A DNA stretch of 64,000 nucleotides, taken from positions 1,014,501 through 1,078,500 of the forward strand of contig JANFNE010000008.1 in NCBI GenBank assembly GCA_024867545.1. The letters are read 5' to 3'. The DNA is from Phytopythium helicoides. Its lineage: Eukaryota > Oomycota > Peronosporomycetes > Pythiales > Pythiaceae. Of the stretch, positions 61,830-64,000 are shown piece after piece; the first letter of the stretch is position 1, and each line of letters opens with the position of its first letter. A model generated the notes under the pieces. The model worked only from the letters and a program-made list of their open reading frames with translations. It did no database searches and was not told the origin of the DNA. Both the position numbers and the translations under genes were made by a program.

Positions 61830-63056
61830 TCACCCTGCCGTCAGGCGATATAGCGGTCCGACACAACTACTCTCCCACCGAAGCACAGCAAGAAGCACAT
61901 CCATAGCCCAAGAATGCGCGAACGCAGTCGAGCACGGGCCCATGCGTCCGCCATATCGAACATCGCACCCTCCCGAACCGACGACTCGACCGTTCTCGTC
62001 CAGCACTGTCTTGCTCACAAAGCTCATTCCATAATGGAACGACACGTACGAGCGGTTCGGTCCCATCGCTTGGCAAAGCTCTATATCGTTCTCGACCAGT
62101 GGCAAGATCGTTCGTCCGCTAATGATGTATCCATCCACCGTCTTGACGCGAGTGAGCACGTACAGCGCGCTGTAGAACCGAGACTCACGCGGAAAGTAAA
62201 TATTGCGCGCCATGATGAGCGTATCGTCGTTCAGCCGCTGAAGGACACGGAGGTGGAGGTCTCGCACCTGAAAACCTTTGGTCTGGTCGCCGAGTGTCAG
62301 TACTTGCCATGTTTTCCCAATCAGCTCGTTGGTGTCTTCATGTGAAAATGACTTGGAAAACAGGAAAGAGGCGGCTCCGGCTTCCACCGACCTATGGTCT
62401 TGCCATCCGAGCACATTGGTCGCGGCACTTCCAGTACTGCTCGCCTCCGCCAGTCGCATGTACTTGACAGTATCCAAGTAGCTCTCCCTTGCCAGACCGG
62501 CAACCGTCGACGGCGTCAGCTCTGGCAGCAGCGGCAGCACTCGCTGTACCCACGCGAACTCTCCCCAGTCGTCCATCGACTCATCGGCTTCAATCCGTAC
62601 ATCTCCTGTCTTCTGTGCGAGCTCCGGCTGCCTCGTGTCTTCTCCGCAGTCGACACCTTCCCCATCGCGTGACGCAAGCAGAGCGGAGAGCTCCGAGTGG
62701 AACGCAACCTGCTCGTCCAACTGCCGCCTGAGCGCCGTCTGCTCCCTCCCCAGCCTTTCCACCTCCGCCACTGGGTCCAGCGCGTCCAAGCCGCGCCGGT
62801 CTGCCGCTCCTTCACGGCCTTCGACATCCTCTCGCCGCAGCTCCAGCGTCGCCAGCCGCGCCTCGAGCGCCTCGATCGTCGCCCGCAGACCCGACAGCTC
62901 CTTCTGCTTGCGCTCGCGGCCGCGCCGCATGGCCTCGCGGTTGCGCCGCCGCCGCATCTCGAGCTGTCGCTCCGTCAGCGGCGGCCGCACGCGCTTGGGC
63001 CCCGGCGCTCGCCCCGCTCCATCCGCCGCCGCCGCGCCGCCACCAAGTGGGTTCAT
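61830..63056 (-). CDS. bZIP transcription factor with long C-terminal (START-like?) domain
   Basis: 408 aa from ATG 63056 (MNPLGGG); further upstream only a GTG is in frame. Basic region at about residues 30-55: RRRRNREAMRRGRERKQ, keeping the Asn and the Arg eight positions later that bind DNA. A leucine-zipper-like coiled coil with heptad Leu follows to about residue 80, and a second charged coil at about 95-130. After an acidic linker, residues 170-408 form one folded domain (FSKSFSHEDTNELIGKTWQV, DTLIMARNIYFPRESRFYSA, RTILPLVENDIELC). Its layout resembles START/Bet v1-type ligand pockets found C-terminal to many oomycete bZIPs. Nuclear role expected. Divergent partner of the next gene. Confidence 0.82.
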   Translation of the reverse strand: MNPLGGGAAAADGAGRAPGPKRVRPPLTERQLEMRRRRNREAMRRGRERKQKELSGLRATIEALEARLATLELRREDVEGREGAADRRGLDALDPVAEVERLGREQTALRRQLDEQVAFHSELSALLASRDGEGVDCGEDTRQPELAQKTGDVRIEADESMDDWGEFAWVQRVLPLLPELTPSTVAGLARESYLDTVKYMRLAEASSTGSAATNVLGWQDHRSVEAGAASFLFSKSFSHEDTNELIGKTWQVLTLGDQTKGFQVRDLHLRVLQRLNDDTLIMARNIYFPRESRFYSALYVLTRVKTVDGYIISGRTILPLVENDIELCQAMGPNRSYVSFHYGMSFVSKTVLDENGRVVGSGGCDVRYGGRMGPCSTAFAHSWAMDVLLAVLRWESSCVGPLYRLTAG

Positions 63057-63448
63057 CTTTCGACCGGAATGCCCATTGTAAAGTCCACGGCGGAGGATGG
63101 GACGCACGCACGTTGCCGTTTACTTATACCAAGGTGGTCGACAGTTACCTCTTGTTTTCGAAGGGAATATAATAACAGAGGTATATGGCCTCCATCTATT
63201 GGGTATATTTTCGCGAACCAGCCAATCACAGCTAGAGTTGCATATCTATGTGGTGCACACTCGACATCTATCAAATTTGGAGAGGTAGCGCAACCTATCG
63301 TCCAGTTTCCCGCTGACACCTCGCGTAAATCCTCATTGTAGTTGATATTGTAATCCCAGCTACCCCACCCGTACGACTTTGTAAAGTCTACGATGCACCT
63401 TGGCGCAAGCTGATCCGGCGGCCAGTGCAAGACCGACCGGCGGAGACC
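63057..63448. promoter_or_regulatory. Bidirectional promoter of two bZIP genes
   Basis: 392 bp between divergent start codons. It contains a CCAATCA box near 63222 and an AT-rich stretch at 63165-63210. Shared control is inferred from geometry. Confidence 0.45.
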
Positions 63449-64000
63449 ATGGCGGAGGCCGAGGCGGCGGCCGCCAAGGCGCAGCGGCTGCTGGAGCTGC
63501 GGCGCAAGCGCAACCGCGACTCCATGCGACGTGCGCGCGTGCGCCAGCGAGCCGAGCGCGGGCGCATGCAGCTCATGATCGACCAGCTGGAGGCGCAGCT
63601 GCACGCGCTGCTGCGGCGCCAGCAGCTCGACGAGCAGGACCCGACGACCACCAGCTACGCGCTGTCGCGCTATGGGCGGCTGCTGACGGACGGCGAGGAG
63701 CTCAGGAGGCAGAACAGCGTGCTGCAGAGGGACATCCGCGAGCACGAGGCGTTCCAGTCGCGCGTGGCCAGGGAGACCGAGGACGAGCTTGAGGACGTGC
63801 GCGGGCTCGGCATGCAGCCCGCGGGCAGATCCGGGACGAGCGGGAGCTCAGCCGAGGAAGAGGATGGAGGTGCCGTAAGCCCACTGCCGGCGTGGCTCAC
63901 GGCGGAGAGGAAAAAGGAGCTCATCTCCTTCGCGGTCGACATGTTCCTGACGAACGCTGAGCGCACGGACGCGCTCATGGAGCACGCCAACCTGGTGCTC
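63449..64000 (+). CDS. bZIP transcription factor (3' partial)
   Basis: ATG 63449 (ACCATGG); open to the window edge, 184 codons seen. Basic region RRKRNRDSMRRARVRQR at about residues 19-35, with the key Asn and Arg spaced as in the divergent neighbour. A heptad-Leu coil follows (MIDQLEAQLHALLRRQQL), then a second coil (LRRQNSVLQRDIREHEAF). Residues about 160-184, PLPAWLTAERKKELISFAVD and MFLTNAERTDAL, begin a further domain that is cut off. The similar basic regions suggest the two bZIPs arose by inverted duplication. Confidence 0.85.
   Translation, partial: MAEAEAAAAKAQRLLELRRKRNRDSMRRARVRQRAERGRMQLMIDQLEAQLHALLRRQQLDEQDPTTTSYALSRYGRLLTDGEELRRQNSVLQRDIREHEAFQSRVARETEDELEDVRGLGMQPAGRSGTSGSSAEEEDGGAVSPLPAWLTAERKKELISFAVDMFLTNAERTDALMEHANLVL

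Overview
The window looks like nuclear DNA of an oomycete, most likely Phytophthora or a close relative. Genes are compact and mostly intronless. The few introns are short (52-80 bp, GT-AG). Repertoire markers are a FYVE/SYLF protein, a callose-type glucan synthase with an extra transporter module, bZIP factors with a long C-terminal domain, a Crinkler-like fragment, and above all a large family of proteins pairing a START-like lipid-binding domain with a FYVE-like zinc finger. No database search was possible. Family names rest on motifs read from the translations.

Layout. 1-1684: 3' part of a FYVE-SYLF gene (+). 1817-6255: codanin-1-like gene (-), divergent from an SCI1-like gene (+, 6459-7655) across a 203-bp shared promoter. 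7858-14592: a single-exon 2244-aa protein joining a GT48 1,3-beta-glucan synthase to an MFS sugar-transporter-like domain (-). 14.6-20.5 kb: gene-poor, with one probable tiny two-exon membrane-protein gene and a decayed ankyrin-repeat pseudogene.

20540-58605: fifteen intronless START + FYVE-like paralogues. Nine lie on + (20.5-42.6 kb) and six on - (42.7-58.6 kb), so the two blocks converge at about 42.6 kb. Long members (560-715 aa) have serine-rich tails ending in a conserved short C-terminal motif. They lie at both flanks, and seven short members (396-416 aa, ending near the zinc finger) are nested inside. One pair (30086 and 32890) carries a nearly identical tract of about 980 bp that stops abruptly, as expected for recent duplication or gene conversion. 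A small multi-pass membrane gene and a broken Crinkler-like fragment sit just inside the minus block.

58.6-64 kb: an amino-acid/polyamine permease (-) and two divergent bZIP genes, the first with a long C-terminal domain that may also be START-like. The second runs off the window.

Functional reading (inference): the array would supply lipid- or ligand-binding proteins whose zinc fingers keep all eight cysteines but have lost the classical PI3P-binding basic motif. The finger may therefore serve protein contact or a different lipid head group. The most novel observations are the array itself, the conserved C-terminal motif of its long members, the conversion tract, and the GT48-MFS fusion.
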